Assembly (NCBI GenBank): GCA_015501595.1
Contig: JADNRX010000887.1
Span: 1-18,785 of the forward strand
Length of the DNA stretch: 18,785 nt
Origin: Hymenopellis radicata
Taxonomy: Eukaryota > Basidiomycota > Agaricomycetes > Agaricales > Physalacriaceae
Direction: 5' to 3'
Shown here: one piece after another, positions 18,705 through 18,785 of the stretch
Layout of the letters: each line of letters begins with the position of its first letter
Numbering within the stretch: the stretch's first letter is position 1
Program-made: the position numbers and the translations under genes
The notes under the pieces: model-generated
Seen by the model: the letters and a program-made list of their open reading frames with translations, nothing else
Databases searched by the model: none
What the model was told of the DNA's origin: nothing

Positions 18705-18785
18705 AATGAAATAACGCACTGTATACCACGCGCTTAATGTCGGAAAGACGATATCGCATTGAGCGCATCGAGAAGAGAGGGTGTC

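Noticed and set aside
1..18785. CRISPR array, tRNA, rRNA or a bacterial-type system
   Set aside because: No regularly spaced direct repeats and no tRNA or rRNA signatures seen; gene structure is eukaryotic with many spliceosomal introns.

Overview
The window looks like a piece of an Agaricomycete (basidiomycete) nuclear genome. It has dense GT-AG introns of about 45-60 bp, exons as short as 13-17 nt, short intergenic gaps, and gene families typical of mushroom-forming fungi: an F-box protein, an M50B-like membrane protein, a membrane-tethered GH5 subfamily 12 glucosidase and a DUF6533-type membrane protein. I saw no rRNA, tRNA, CRISPR array or recognisable transposon. All gene models were rebuilt by hand from splice signals and reading frame.

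Layout. 1-118: possible tail of a plus-strand gene entering from the left. 448-870 (-): small hypothetical gene, copy A of a local duplication. 1313-2642 (-): an intact four-exon, 388-aa hypothetical protein. 3320-3695 (-): copy B of the duplication, lacking the 5' end. 3696-5081: no convincing gene. 5082-6502 (+): F-box protein. 6701-8096 (+): M50B-like protein with 11 exons. 8224-11239 (-): GPI ethanolamine phosphate transferase 3 (GPI13/PIG-O), convergent with the M50B gene. 11546-14515 (+): intact 12-exon GH5_12 glucosidase with a C-terminal membrane anchor, divergent from GPI13 across about 306 bp. 15182-16670 (+): DUF6533-type membrane protein. 17168-18312 (+): repetitive charged/proline-rich protein with recurring F-[IV]-D-K-[IV] units and a conserved-looking C-terminal module. 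18405-18704 (-): small hypothetical protein.

How the genes relate. Three neighbours act on or in endomembranes: GPI13 builds GPI anchors in the ER, GH5_12 is expected to hydrolyse steryl glucosides or glucosylceramide, and the M50B-like protein is polytopic. This is ordinary housekeeping content and I see no operon-like or defence system. The two most informative observations are the duplication, whose identity drops sharply at an intron boundary, and a cluster of apparent single-base losses (one gain) that break otherwise clean frames in GPI13, the M50B gene, the DUF6533 gene and above all the 17168-18312 gene. The F-box, GH5 and 388-aa genes are unaffected. These breaks look more like consensus errors than gene decay, but only reads or transcripts can decide.
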